Shown piece after piece: positions 40,525 through 50,104 of a stretch of DNA of 64,000 nt (position 1 is its first letter; the number at the start of each line of letters is the position of its first letter). The position numbers were made by a program, and so were the translations under genes. Under the pieces are notes generated by a model. The model was not told where the DNA came from and did no database searches. It was given only the letters and a program-made list of their open reading frames with translations. The stretch lies in the NCBI RefSeq assembly GCF_025264645.1, contig NZ_CP073696.1, positions 5,208,001 through 5,272,000 on the forward strand, given 5' to 3'. The stretch is from Edaphobacter lichenicola. GTDB lineage: Bacteria > Acidobacteriota > Terriglobia > Terriglobales > Acidobacteriaceae.

Positions 40525-43450
40525 CGGCGCGAACCGGGTACGAATCTTCCGATGGTTCCAGGTGGTTCTTGCACTGGTGAGCTGGTCGGCGACGGCGACG
40601 TCGTTGTGGGCAGGGGGCCCGCGATGGGTTACGGGGCCACCGTTCTTCACGCAGTCGGGAACTCCCGTGGTCTGGTACACGAATCAGCCGCTTTACTTTA
40701 CGGATCCGGGGGATCTGAGCGCGACCGTGAACCACGCAGCTGCAGACGCGATGGTTGCTGCGGCTGCCGCTGTGTGGAATGTGCCCACGGCAAGCCTGGT
40801 GCTCGCGCAAGGAGGCACGCTGAACGAGCATGTCAGCGGGGCGAACGCCTTTCTCGGTCCCAATGGGCCTATCTTTCCGGCTGACGTTCAGAGCAGCAAC
40901 TATCTCGCCAAGCAGATTGCCATCATCTACGACAGCGACGGCTCGATTACGGATCTGCTGCTCGGGGACGGGGCCAGCGATCCGAGTGGTTGCCTGCAGA
41001 GCGGCGTCACCGAAAGCGTTGACTCCATCGTTCCTGCGGGCTTCATCCAACATGCAATTCTGATTCTGAATGGCCGCTGCACGGGTCCCGCGCCGCAACA
41101 GCAGTTGCAGTTGCAATACCAGTTGATGCGCGCGTTCGGACGCATCCTTGGCCTGGGGTGGTCGCAGACCAACGATAATGTCTTCACGGCCAGCCCACCG
41201 CCGACGGCGAATCAAGATCTGCATTGGCCGATCATGCATCCGATCGACATTCTGTGCGGCCCGTATACGTATTTGTGTCTGCAACAGCCCTTCACGCTGC
41301 GCTTCGATGATCTTTCCGCGCTTGGCCAGCTTTATACGATCAATCAGGGGCAGGCTACGGGTAGCAAGATGGATACGCTGCTGAACGCAAGTGAGATCTC
41401 CGGGCTGCTTTCGTTCCCGACTGGCCAGGGTATGCAGGGCGTCAATGTCGTCGCTCGGCGCTGGCAGCAGTTCACCCCGGTCACCGACGTCGAGGGCTGG
41501 TATACCGCGTCGTCGGTCTCCGGAGCGCTCTTCCGTCAGTCCAATGGAAACCCAGTTACCGGGCAGGATACGTCGCTGATGGGAAGTGAAGGAACAGAAG
41601 ATGCGCAGTTCGAGGGGTACTTCAATCTTCAGCGTATACCGATGCTTCCCGGTAGCTGGCAGGTGATCGTCCTCGAGACGGAGCCTGTCAATCCGTTGTA
41701 TACAGGGCAATATGCGGTGGGGCCGTATGTGGCCGGCACGGTTGAACCGTCGGGATCTGATCCAGTGGATGCTGAAGGTCTCTACTCGAGCTATACGCAG
41801 GGCTTCGTTGGTATATCTACCGATGGCGCTGCGAGCAGCTGCAATACCGGTTCTGATGGGACGGAAGCGGCGCCGGCGCCGGTCGCTTCGCAGGGCTGGT
41901 GGTCGGGTCTGCTGTGCGGGTATGGCCACTCGGCCTGGTCATCGCTTGCCGTTAAGGCCAATCGCTCTCTCACCGTCGAAGTGACGGCGGAGGACGAGCA
42001 GGGGTTTGCAACATACGCCAAAGCGATGCCGGTGATCGGGATATGGAACGCGACGGACACGCTCGGCTCGTTGCCTGGAGTTGCCGCCGCCGGACAGCCC
42101 TTCAATGGTGAAGATACCGGAATGACGACGCTTGGGGCATCGTTTACGCAACCGGATCAGTTACGAATGGCGATTGCGGACCAGCGTGGCGACGGTCGTC
42201 CCGACTTCAACTACCAGGCGCGCGTACTGTATGCGGATAGCCTTAGCCCCGCTGCCATCGGGGCTTCGGGCGGAACGATTACGATCACAGGGATGGGATT
42301 CCGCACCGGCAATGCCGTTACCGTTGATGGTGTTGCCGCGACTGTGTTGAGCTGGACTGACACGACCATCGTGGCAACAGCCCCTTCGCTTCAGGCACTC
42401 GGCTCGAGTACGGCGTTGACCGCTGATGTTGCGGTCATGGACCTGTCGACCGGCGGCACGACGGTTATGACTCAGTCACTGAGTTATGCGGCGTCGGGAG
42501 CGACGCTCAGCTTGATCAGCGCACCGTCCGGCGTGGCGGCCCTGGGGCAGCCTGCGGCGCTACCGTTTGCGGTGAAAGTTTTGAGTGCCGATGGCGTCAC
42601 TCCAGTCGCTGGTGAAGCTGTTACGTTCAGCACAACCAGCGGGACGGTGCAGTTTTCCGTCTGCGGATCGTCTCCGTGCACGCTTAACACCGATGCGAAC
42701 GGCATCGCTTCCACCGTGGTCACTCCGCAGACCGTTGGCACCACGACGCTGCAGGCTACCGGTGTCGATGGAACGGTTGTGGCCACATTTACTGCTGCGG
42801 TTCGGACTCAGACGGTGACCGCAGTGCAGGCAGTAGAGTATGTCGCGGCCGGCGCGACCTTTCCCTGGACGCCGGAGGTCAATGTGAGCGACAACTTTGC
42901 TTCGACCGCAGGCCTGCTCGTCGCGTGGCAAGTTGACTCCGGGCCGATTGCTGTCTCGCCTACTCAGTCATTGGTTAGCTCGGGTGGCATCGCAGAGACC
43001 ACGGCTACAGTCGGCCCGCTGGCGTCTGGGGCCGACGCTCAGCTCGCAGGCTGTGCGTGGGCCACGATATGCGCCAGCTTCACCGTGGAGGGCGTTGATC
43101 CATCCGATCTGCGACTGGCCGTAGTGAGTGGGGCCAATCAGGATATCGCTGTTGGAGGTGCGTTCGCTCCTGTCGTGTTGCGCGTTACGGACACGGCCTC
43201 TCATCCCGTAGCCGGAGCCGTCGTTCGGATCGATCAGACAGTCGATGCGTGGCAGCCTGCATGCCCGGACAGAGGGCGCTGCCCTGTGCCACCGGTTCTC
43301 GCGTCGTCGCAGGCCACGCTCGTCTCTGATGCGAACGGACTTCTGAGTGTCGTTCCAGAGCAGATTCCCGGCAGCTCAGGGACGACTAACCTCGCTGCCG
43401 CCACCGGGACTCAAGGTTTTCTCTCGCTCGCGCTGCAAGACCAGCCCTAA
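40511..43450 (+). CDS. Large secreted protein with degenerate metzincin domain, IPT/TIG and Ig-like domains
   Basis: The 979 residues have a signal peptide (about 15-35). Residues 40-290 follow a matrixin plan (proline-free strands, then QLMRAFGRILGLGWS at 204-218, a Met-turn-like PIMHP around Met242, and FDDLSALGQLY). The three zinc His and the catalytic Glu are replaced (Arg207, Ala208, Arg211, Trp217). Downstream are beta-sandwich regions, an IPT/TIG domain (about 578-660, GGTITITGMGFRTGNAVTV) and Big_1-like Ig domains (about 665-770 and later). It is probably an exported binding protein rather than a protease. Confidence 0.8.
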   Translation: MLHRNGANRVRIFRWFQVVLALVSWSATATSLWAGGPRWVTGPPFFTQSGTPVVWYTNQPLYFTDPGDLSATVNHAAADAMVAAAAAVWNVPTASLVLAQGGTLNEHVSGANAFLGPNGPIFPADVQSSNYLAKQIAIIYDSDGSITDLLLGDGASDPSGCLQSGVTESVDSIVPAGFIQHAILILNGRCTGPAPQQQLQLQYQLMRAFGRILGLGWSQTNDNVFTASPPPTANQDLHWPIMHPIDILCGPYTYLCLQQPFTLRFDDLSALGQLYTINQGQATGSKMDTLLNASEISGLLSFPTGQGMQGVNVVARRWQQFTPVTDVEGWYTASSVSGALFRQSNGNPVTGQDTSLMGSEGTEDAQFEGYFNLQRIPMLPGSWQVIVLETEPVNPLYTGQYAVGPYVAGTVEPSGSDPVDAEGLYSSYTQGFVGISTDGAASSCNTGSDGTEAAPAPVASQGWWSGLLCGYGHSAWSSLAVKANRSLTVEVTAEDEQGFATYAKAMPVIGIWNATDTLGSLPGVAAAGQPFNGEDTGMTTLGASFTQPDQLRMAIADQRGDGRPDFNYQARVLYADSLSPAAIGASGGTITITGMGFRTGNAVTVDGVAATVLSWTDTTIVATAPSLQALGSSTALTADVAVMDLSTGGTTVMTQSLSYAASGATLSLISAPSGVAALGQPAALPFAVKVLSADGVTPVAGEAVTFSTTSGTVQFSVCGSSPCTLNTDANGIASTVVTPQTVGTTTLQATGVDGTVVATFTAAVRTQTVTAVQAVEYVAAGATFPWTPEVNVSDNFASTAGLLVAWQVDSGPIAVSPTQSLVSSGGIAETTATVGPLASGADAQLAGCAWATICASFTVEGVDPSDLRLAVVSGANQDIAVGGAFAPVVLRVTDTASHPVAGAVVRIDQTVDAWQPACPDRGRCPVPPVLASSQATLVSDANGLLSVVPEQIPGSSGTTNLAAATGTQGFLSLALQDQP

Positions 43451-43621
43451 CTTCTTTTTGGCGCGCTCACGCTTTTCCGTAACCTGATCGGGATAAAATC
43501 GTCGAACCTTGCAGACTTTGCAGAGCGAAGCTCGAAAATGCCATTTGTTCTCAATCGGCATCAAACAAAGAGACATTGCGCAACTCGGCCTAAGACTCAT
43601 TCCCTAGAGGAGCCTGAAACG

Positions 43622-45004
43622 ATGGCAGCATCAGCGGTAGCTCGAAGCGCGCCAGCACGCAAGCGCGTCGTGATTCTTGGCGGTGGGTTCGGCGGCATTA
43701 ACGCGGTGATGGTGCTGGGCAAGCTGCCGGTCGATGTGACCTTGGTGGACCGCAGAAATCATCACCTCTTTCAGCCTCTGCTCTACCAGGTGGCGCTGGC
43801 GGTGTTGTCCCCAGCCGATATCGCGCAGCCCATTCGCTCGCTGGTGCGAAGTCATCCTAATGTCGACGTTCTCATGGACGAGGCCGTGGGGTTCGATCTT
43901 CCACAACGGCGCGTGCAGCTCAAAACCGGCGTTCAGCTTGAGTACGACTACCTCATTCTTGCGACCGGTTCTACGCACTCCTACTTTGGCAGAGACGAGT
44001 GGGCCAAACTCGCTCCCGGCCTCAAGACGGTTGAGGATGCTACCGAGATTCGTCGGCGCGTGTTGCTGGCCTTCGAGCTTGCCGAGCGGCAGATGATGGA
44101 GAAGGGAACTCATCCGGCGCTCAACTTTGTCATCATCGGCGGCGGCCCCACCGGTGTCGAGCTTGCAGGCGCTATCAGCGACATCGCGCGGCTTTATATG
44201 GCGAGCGACTTCCGACACATCGACCCATCGATGGCGCAGGTACTCATCCTGGAGGGAGGTCCGAAGATTCTTAGTTCGTACCCTGACGATCTTCAGCGGA
44301 AGGCGCTCGAACAGCTTGATGAACTCGGCGTGAAAGTTCGTACCGGCGCACACGTGAGCGACGTGCAGCCCGGCCACGTCATGGTTGGCGATGAGCGCAT
44401 CGATGCGGTCGTGACTCTGTGGGCCGCAGGGGTGCAGGCTTCGCCGCTTGGCAAACTGCTTGGCGTTGAAACTGACAAGAGAGGCGCGGTCTTTGTCGAT
44501 GGCCACCTCAATCCGCCGGGTCATCCTGAGATATTCATATGCGGCGACCTTGCGCACGTTGAGCAGGATGGCAAGCAGGTTCCGGGTGTGGCGCAGCCTG
44601 CGATGCAGATGGGACGCTATGCCGCCAAACGCATCGGACGGCTGGTCGCGGCGACGCTGGGAAGCGACGGCACCGGCAGGGATGAACAGTTTCGCTACTT
44701 CGATAAAGGAGACATGGCCACGATCGGTCGCAAGGCGGCAGTGGCGAAGATCGAATGGCCGTTCAAGGCCCACTGGAGCGGTTTTCCCGCCTGGATGACG
44801 TGGCTTGTGGTCCACATCTTTTTTCTTATCGGCTTTCGCAATCGAATCTCCGTCTTTCGTCAGTGGGCGTGGACGTACCTGACCTTCAGCGACGGTGCCC
44901 GCCTGATTACAGGCTCGCAGGAACTGCCCGGTTGGAATGCGCAGGATGAGCCTGCTGGCGTTCTCACCACGAAAGCTCTGGATATGAATTCACCAAAGAG
45001 CTGA
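43622..45004 (+). CDS. Type II NADH dehydrogenase (NDH-2)
   Basis: The ATG at 43622, with GAGGA about 9 bases upstream, gives 460 residues. The FAD motif is VVILGGGFGGINAV, the NADH motif is FVIIGGGPTGVELAGA, and other conserved blocks are HHLFQPLLYQVA, LWAAGVQASPL, IFICGDLAHVE and VAQPAMQMGRYAAK. A C-terminal amphipathic/hydrophobic region (about 375-420, WMTWLVVHIFFLIGFRNR) attaches it to the membrane. It oxidises NADH and reduces quinone without proton pumping. It is a single gene followed by a strong hairpin. Confidence 0.93.
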   Translation: MAASAVARSAPARKRVVILGGGFGGINAVMVLGKLPVDVTLVDRRNHHLFQPLLYQVALAVLSPADIAQPIRSLVRSHPNVDVLMDEAVGFDLPQRRVQLKTGVQLEYDYLILATGSTHSYFGRDEWAKLAPGLKTVEDATEIRRRVLLAFELAERQMMEKGTHPALNFVIIGGGPTGVELAGAISDIARLYMASDFRHIDPSMAQVLILEGGPKILSSYPDDLQRKALEQLDELGVKVRTGAHVSDVQPGHVMVGDERIDAVVTLWAAGVQASPLGKLLGVETDKRGAVFVDGHLNPPGHPEIFICGDLAHVEQDGKQVPGVAQPAMQMGRYAAKRIGRLVAATLGSDGTGRDEQFRYFDKGDMATIGRKAAVAKIEWPFKAHWSGFPAWMTWLVVHIFFLIGFRNRISVFRQWAWTYLTFSDGARLITGSQELPGWNAQDEPAGVLTTKALDMNSPKS

Positions 45005-45041
45005 ACCCTGTTTGTAAAAGCGATTATTCGATCAAACGCAA

Positions 45042-45069
45042 AGAAGGGCCGCAGCGTGACGGCCCTTCT
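45042..45069. terminator. Strong hairpin between convergent genes
   Basis: AGAAGGGCCG-CAGCGTGA-CGGCCCTTCT is a perfect 10-bp stem with an 8-base loop. On the minus strand it continues TTTGCGTTTG, fitting termination of the aldo/keto reductase gene. It also lies 38 bp past the NDH-2 stop, so it may serve both. Confidence 0.75.
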
Positions 45070-45089
45070 GATGAACAGTTCGAATAATT

Positions 45090-45962
45090 TTATTTTGCTG
45101 AGTGTTCGATTGCCTTCCATTCGTCAGTCGATAACTTCACGTCTGCGGCCGCGATGTTTTCTTCCAGATGCTCCACCGACGTGGTGCCAGGAATTGGCAA
45201 TATTACAGGAGATCGCTGCAGCAGCCACGCCAACGATAACTGAGAGACAGTTGCGTTGTGAGTCTTCGCCGCTGTATCGAGTTTGCCGCCTGGCTTCGCC
45301 AGTTTTCCGGAAGCCACGGGGAACCACGGAATGAAAGCGATGTTGTGTTTGGTGCAGTAATCGACCACGTCTTCATGCTGACGGTCGCTGAGGTTATACA
45401 GATTTTGTACGCTCACGATATCGACGACCTTACGCGCCCGATCGATCTCCTTCGGCTTCACCTCGCTCAAGCCGACGTGGCGAATCTTGCCCTGCTCCTG
45501 CAATCGTTTGATGACACCGAGAGAGTCTTCCACTGGAACTTTTGGATCGATGCGATGCAACTGCCAGAGATCAATCCGTTCCACCTTGAGTCGTCGCAAG
45601 CTCATCTCCACTTGTTGATTGAGATACTCAGGACGTCCGACGGGTAGCCACTCGTTTGGTCCCTGCCGCGTAAGACCGCCCTTGGTCGCAATCACAACGC
45701 CCTTGGCATACGGTGCCAGAGCTTCCGCGATCAGCCTCTCGCTGACTTCAGGGCCATAGGCATCAGCCGTGTCGATGAAGTTCACGCCTGCCTCTACCGC
45801 ACGGCGCAGGACCTTCTTTGCGCCTTCAATGTCCTTGGGCTCTCCCCAGATCCCGTCTCCGGTGATCCTCATTGCCCCATATCCCATTCGGTTGACGGTA
45901 AGGTCTCCGCCAATCACGAACGTTCCACTCGCCTTTGCGTTTACTGCGGTTGAAGTAGTCAT
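45090..45962 (-). CDS. Aldo/keto reductase
   Basis: This 290-residue TIM barrel has the catalytic tetrad visible: Asp64 and Tyr69 in FIDTADAYGP, Lys94 in ATKGG, and His136 in WQLHRID. GTTSVEHLEENI near the end is the NADPH-binding part. It reduces aldehydes or ketones with NADPH, and the physiological substrate is unknown. Its ATG overlaps the stop of the upstream MBL-fold gene by 4 bp, so the two are translationally coupled. Confidence 0.93.
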   Translation of the reverse strand: MTTSTAVNAKASGTFVIGGDLTVNRMGYGAMRITGDGIWGEPKDIEGAKKVLRRAVEAGVNFIDTADAYGPEVSERLIAEALAPYAKGVVIATKGGLTRQGPNEWLPVGRPEYLNQQVEMSLRRLKVERIDLWQLHRIDPKVPVEDSLGVIKRLQEQGKIRHVGLSEVKPKEIDRARKVVDIVSVQNLYNLSDRQHEDVVDYCTKHNIAFIPWFPVASGKLAKPGGKLDTAAKTHNATVSQLSLAWLLQRSPVILPIPGTTSVEHLEENIAAADVKLSTDEWKAIEHSAK

Positions 45963-46882
45963 AGGGATGGGATGCTGAGCGCCGGAGAAAGGTGCATCGT
46001 CTCGCCCTCTTCCAGAATTTTTACCCGGTCTTTAATTCCGAGGCGAATTGCCTCAGCTTCAAGCCGCTGTACGGGCTCTTCCATGGGCTCGCGGCCGAGA
46101 CGAAAGGTTCCATAATGCATCGGCACCATCTTATGTGCGCCCAGCTCAACAAAGGCGCGTACAGCCTCTTCCGGGCTCGTATGAACGGACCTATAGCTGT
46201 CAGGAAAGTAGGCTCCGATTGGCAGTAAGGCTACCTCTGGCTTGAGGCGTTTCCCGATCTCGTGAAAGCCATCGAAGTATGCGGTATCGCCGGAGTGGTA
46301 GACGGATTGGCCATCGCCTTCTACAACATAGCCGCCGTAGCCGCGGTGGGTGTCGCGAAACATTCGCGCGCCCCAGTGCTTGCAGGGAGTCATTGTGACC
46401 TTCAGACCCTGGACCTCGATCTGCTCCCACCACGAGAGGCCATGCACCTGCGAAAACCCTAATCGTTCCACGAGATCCTCGACACCTCGTGGCACGATGA
46501 CCTCGGGTGTTCGTCCCGTCAGCCGGCGTGTGGCGCGGATGACGCTTCGCAGAGAGGCCATATCCAGATGGTCCATGTGAGCATGGGTCAGCAGCACCAT
46601 ATCGATCGCCGGCAACTGTTCCACTACGGTGCCTGGCCGTCGCTGACGCCGCAATACGATGAGGCGTTTCGAAAACACCGGATCGACCAGTATCTTTCGC
46701 CCACTTACCTGCAAGAGAAACGATGAATGGCCGATGAATGTCACCCCAAGTTCATCGGCCTTTAGTAGCTCCACCGGCCTGGACGTCCCGCTCATCGGCA
46801 TCTCATGGCTCTCGCGCACTAACCGCCAGAGCTGCTCCATCTTCCTTACCGCAAACGGTCTTCCTCGCCAGGTTCTCTGCAT
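45959..46882 (-). CDS. MBL-fold metallo-hydrolase (UlaG/NAPE-PLD-like)
   Basis: The 307 residues have the metal-binding THAHMDHLD (His100, His102, Asp104, His105). Also present are GHSSFLLQVSGRKILVDPVF, MTPCKHWGAR with a further metal His, VYHSGDTAYF, and VPMHYGTFRL with the last His. These match the UlaG/NAPE-phospholipase-D-like group. In-frame Met15 and Met28 are alternative starts. It is coupled to the aldo/keto reductase. The substrate is unknown; phosphodiester or lactone hydrolysis would be typical. Confidence 0.9.
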   Translation of the reverse strand: MQRTWRGRPFAVRKMEQLWRLVRESHEMPMSGTSRPVELLKADELGVTFIGHSSFLLQVSGRKILVDPVFSKRLIVLRRQRRPGTVVEQLPAIDMVLLTHAHMDHLDMASLRSVIRATRRLTGRTPEVIVPRGVEDLVERLGFSQVHGLSWWEQIEVQGLKVTMTPCKHWGARMFRDTHRGYGGYVVEGDGQSVYHSGDTAYFDGFHEIGKRLKPEVALLPIGAYFPDSYRSVHTSPEEAVRAFVELGAHKMVPMHYGTFRLGREPMEEPVQRLEAEAIRLGIKDRVKILEEGETMHLSPALSIPSL

Positions 46883-47056
46883 TCATCTCACCAATAAATA
46901 GATGCCCAATCGCGATATGACGCACCAAGGGAGGCAAAAAATTTCTATGCGACCACCGGCTGATGTGGACTCGCATCTACGTAGCTATAGACCTCCCGAA
47001 CGAAGTTTGTCCTAGTGAGGCGTGAGACAAAAGCGTAGTCGAAAGGGAGTGCCGCC

Positions 47057-48079
47057 ATCTCTTCGCTCGATCCCATCCTCGATGGTTCCGCGCTCCCGCA
47101 ACGACAGCGGCGCGTCTGGGATCTGGTCTCGCAATCTCCGCTCCGGTCCCTTTGGAATCTGGAGGGAGCGTCCGCAAGCGTCATCGCCAAGCGCACCTGG
47201 CGCTCGCTGCTGGACGATAACCTGGTTGGCCGCGCTGCCGAACTAGGGTTTTTCTTCATCTTTGCCCTGTTTCCCAGCCTCTTCACGGCGACCGCGCTTC
47301 TTGGCCTCGCCGCACGCTCGGCTTCCAAGATCTATTATTCGCTACTCGAGTATCTTGCTTTGGTTATTCCTCATGACGCAATGGGAACCGTTCTCGAGAC
47401 CTTCAACCAGACGACGTCTGTTGCCACCAGCGGGAAGCTGACCTTTGGCCTTGTCGCAGCGGTATGGTCCGCATCGGTCGGGTTCTCTGCCATTCAGGAC
47501 TCGCTCAACGTCGTCTACAAGGTGAAGGAGACACGATCCTACGTGGCGGCACGGCTGTCGGCGATCGGCGTGACTGTCATTCTTATGGCATTGGTCACGC
47601 TCATTCTGGCGTCCATGCTCGGGGCGGATTTCTTTGCAAAGCTCGCCTACCTGCGCATCTACCATCACTTCCTGGCGATCGTCGTTGCATGTGCCGCCCG
47701 CATTTTTACCTGGACGGCAGCTGCGGCGCTGTTGTCACTCTTCTTTGCGGTGATTTATTACTTCGCGCCGGACGTCAAACGAAGTCATTGGCACTGGATC
47801 ACCCCAGGTGCGGCTATCGGTATTGTCGGGTGGTTGCTAGCTTCGATTGGGCTACGAGTCTATGTCCACTTGTTCAACAACTACTCTGTCACCTATGGCT
47901 CGTTGGGGGCAGTGATTATTCTTCTTACGTGGTTTTATCTGACGGGATTGATGCTTCTGATTGGGGCTGAGATCAACAGCGAAATTGAAGCCGCCGCTGC
48001 GGCCAGGCGACTGCTCCAACTCGAGCAGAACGACTTGATCTCAGCGGCGGCTTCGACGACTCCAGCCAGCACTTCTTGA
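47057..48079 (+). CDS. YihY/BrkB-family membrane protein with apparent non-canonical start
   Basis: The BrkB-like protein sequence runs continuously from at least 47138 (PLRSLWNL ... VIAKRTWRSLLDDN) through six membrane segments (FFFIFALFPSLF, LTFGLVAAVWSASVG, VTVILMALVTLILAS, AALLSLFFAVIYYFAPD, AIGIVGWLLASIGLRVY, LGAVIILLTWFYLTGLMLLIGAE). In this frame there is no ATG, GTG or TTG between the upstream stop (47036-47038) and a TTG at 47360, which would delete the first membrane segment. AAAGGGAG (47042-47049) lies 7 bases before an ATC at 47057, the start proposed here (340 aa). A GTG at 47022 or 47049 plus a frameshift is the alternative. The function of the family is uncertain. Confidence 0.75.
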   Translation: MSSLDPILDGSALPQRQRRVWDLVSQSPLRSLWNLEGASASVIAKRTWRSLLDDNLVGRAAELGFFFIFALFPSLFTATALLGLAARSASKIYYSLLEYLALVIPHDAMGTVLETFNQTTSVATSGKLTFGLVAAVWSASVGFSAIQDSLNVVYKVKETRSYVAARLSAIGVTVILMALVTLILASMLGADFFAKLAYLRIYHHFLAIVVACAARIFTWTAAAALLSLFFAVIYYFAPDVKRSHWHWITPGAAIGIVGWLLASIGLRVYVHLFNNYSVTYGSLGAVIILLTWFYLTGLMLLIGAEINSEIEAAAAARRLLQLEQNDLISAAASTTPASTS

Positions 48080-48083
48080 AACG

Positions 48084-49967
48084 CTACTTTGCTTCGGGCT
48101 TCAGGATGTCATCCAGCCTGTCCGGCACGCCGGCGACTCGCTCCAGTTGCGGATAACGCTCGCCGTCGTGGTAGTCCAGCTTGATGACTTTGTAATAGCC
48201 GGTGTTCTCGACGATCAACTCCACCGCAGGACCCGAACCCTTCCCGTTGCGTACCGCTGCCTTGAGCACATCGGGGGTATAGGCGCGTCCGTTTACGGCC
48301 ATAATCTGCATACCAGGGCCAACGCCTCCCTTATCCGAGATGCCGCCCTTCAGTACGTCCGAGATCATACCGGTCTTGTCCACATGCAGGCCGAGGGAGT
48401 ACCAGAAGTCGAAGCTTCCGCGCTCGAGGTTAACCATCTCGCTCCAGGAGTTTGGTTTGTCGGTGTAGGTGAGCTTGTAGCCACCATTATCGAGGCCGCC
48501 CAACGGCGCTTGATATGCATGTGAGTCCAACCGCGAACGCAGAAAGGTGGCCCAGTCATTCGCAACGACGCCGTTCAAGCCTGCGACAACGTCATCAAAG
48601 GTGTAGGGCACCACCTTCGGCCCTGTATCGCCGCCGAGGCCGTGAAACTTCGCCACGAAGTCGTCCAGCGTCTTCTTGCCGTTGGTCAGTTTGCGAATGG
48701 TCGTGTCGACGTCCAGCCAGATCAGCTCGCCCTCGTCGTAGTAGTCCACGTTGAGCCGCCAGTTGTCCCATCCACCACCTGCATCGTAGAGGATCTGCGC
48801 TGCCGTGGCTGTGTCCTGCACGTTGCGCCACGTGCGTCCGGGGCGATTGTCGTAGGTTGCGGCGATGGTGGAGAGCCTCTGCTTGTACTGGTCTGGCGTC
48901 CATATACCGCAGCGTGCTGCCAGCACGTCGCCGAGGTATTCGGTCAAGCCTTCATACACCCAAAGAAGGTCACCCTCCATCGGCTTCTGATAGTTGCTGG
49001 TCGCGAGGCCGGCGGGGCGGCGGTATTTGCCGTTCCAGCTATGAGTAAATTCGTGCGGCAACAGCAGACCATCCAGGACAAATTCACGGTCATCGGTGAA
49101 TGTGTTCGCGGTCACGCGATCGTCGCTGGACTGATGGTGCTCGAGTCCGAAGTGCGCTACCTCATCGCTGAGAGTGACGAGGAAGTGATACGAGCCATAG
49201 TGACGGCTCTTGTAGAGAGCGCCAGTCTCTCGTACGAGTTTGTCGAACTGTGCGATGTGCTCCTTGGATAGCTCGACCTCCTCGGGACCGTCGGCTGCCA
49301 TGTCGAGGTAATGCTTTGGCGTGATCTCGGGAGCCAGCGCCACCTCGCGGAAGTAGCGGCCAGCAAGCACGGGCGAGTCGATGAGTTGTTCGAGGCTGAC
49401 GGTCTTGAACGTTGACGTCTGGCCCGCACCACCCTCTTTGTCGAGTGCGGTGCCGAGCTTCCAGCCATCGGGCAACTTGACTGATGGCGTAAACATGACG
49501 CGGCTTGCGTCGGTATCTGCTGGATAGACCAGCAGCGTGTTCCAGCTCAGGAGGGCGAGGTTCTCGCTGGTCGAGCCGCCCGCGGAGAATCCGGATAGTG
49601 CGGACGAGGCGAGGAAGTCGATCTTCATCTCGAGTTGCGTGACGCCCTGCGGCACCGTGAGGTGATAGGCGAACATGTCGACCTTGTCGCGCTCCCACTG
49701 CACTGGCTGTCCGTTGGCAGTGATGAAGAAGCCGGTCATGTTTTCGATCGGCCCGGTTGGCCCGTGCTCGCCGGGGATCCACTTCGGATAGACCACGGTC
49801 AGTGGTCCGGCGGTTACCGGCATCACCTCGGTTGCGTGGAGAATCTTGCGGGGAGCGTCCGTCAGATCCACGCTCAAGGTAATCGGCGCAGTCTGCGCGC
49901 CAGCCATTGAACTACCGACCGCTACAGCCAAAGCCGCACCGGCACACCTCATGCAGAAACTACTCAT
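48084..49967 (-). CDS. M61-family metallopeptidase (glycyl aminopeptidase type) with PDZ domain
   Basis: The 627 residues have a signal peptide (about 1-24), an N-terminal beta domain and a gluzincin catalytic domain. LPHEFTHSWNGKYRRP supplies His305, Glu306 and His309, and VYEGLTEYLGD supplies the third ligand Glu. GGAGWDNW-like and YYDEGELIWLDVD blocks follow, and a C-terminal PDZ region (about 515-600) shows SDKGGVGPGMQIMAVNGR. The family releases N-terminal residues, often Gly, from peptides outside the cytoplasm. It diverges from an M13 peptidase across about 137 bp. Confidence 0.93.
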   Translation of the reverse strand: MSSFCMRCAGAALAVAVGSSMAGAQTAPITLSVDLTDAPRKILHATEVMPVTAGPLTVVYPKWIPGEHGPTGPIENMTGFFITANGQPVQWERDKVDMFAYHLTVPQGVTQLEMKIDFLASSALSGFSAGGSTSENLALLSWNTLLVYPADTDASRVMFTPSVKLPDGWKLGTALDKEGGAGQTSTFKTVSLEQLIDSPVLAGRYFREVALAPEITPKHYLDMAADGPEEVELSKEHIAQFDKLVRETGALYKSRHYGSYHFLVTLSDEVAHFGLEHHQSSDDRVTANTFTDDREFVLDGLLLPHEFTHSWNGKYRRPAGLATSNYQKPMEGDLLWVYEGLTEYLGDVLAARCGIWTPDQYKQRLSTIAATYDNRPGRTWRNVQDTATAAQILYDAGGGWDNWRLNVDYYDEGELIWLDVDTTIRKLTNGKKTLDDFVAKFHGLGGDTGPKVVPYTFDDVVAGLNGVVANDWATFLRSRLDSHAYQAPLGGLDNGGYKLTYTDKPNSWSEMVNLERGSFDFWYSLGLHVDKTGMISDVLKGGISDKGGVGPGMQIMAVNGRAYTPDVLKAAVRNGKGSGPAVELIVENTGYYKVIKLDYHDGERYPQLERVAGVPDRLDDILKPEAK

Positions 49968-50104
49968 CGTTTGGTCTTCTCCGTTACCTGTTTTTTCGTA
50001 ACAGAATCAGTCTACCCTTCGTTGCGATCGTTCGGCTTAATCGTCGGTTTGTAGTTGCCTTTGTAGCGGCCTTTGCAGGTAGGATTGTGCACACAGGAGA
50101 ACCC

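Noticed and set aside
40238..41929. A 563-residue minus-strand open frame opposite the pseudo-metzincin gene
   Set aside because: Arg/Ile/His-rich composition, no domain, and it spans the junction of two well-supported plus-strand genes.
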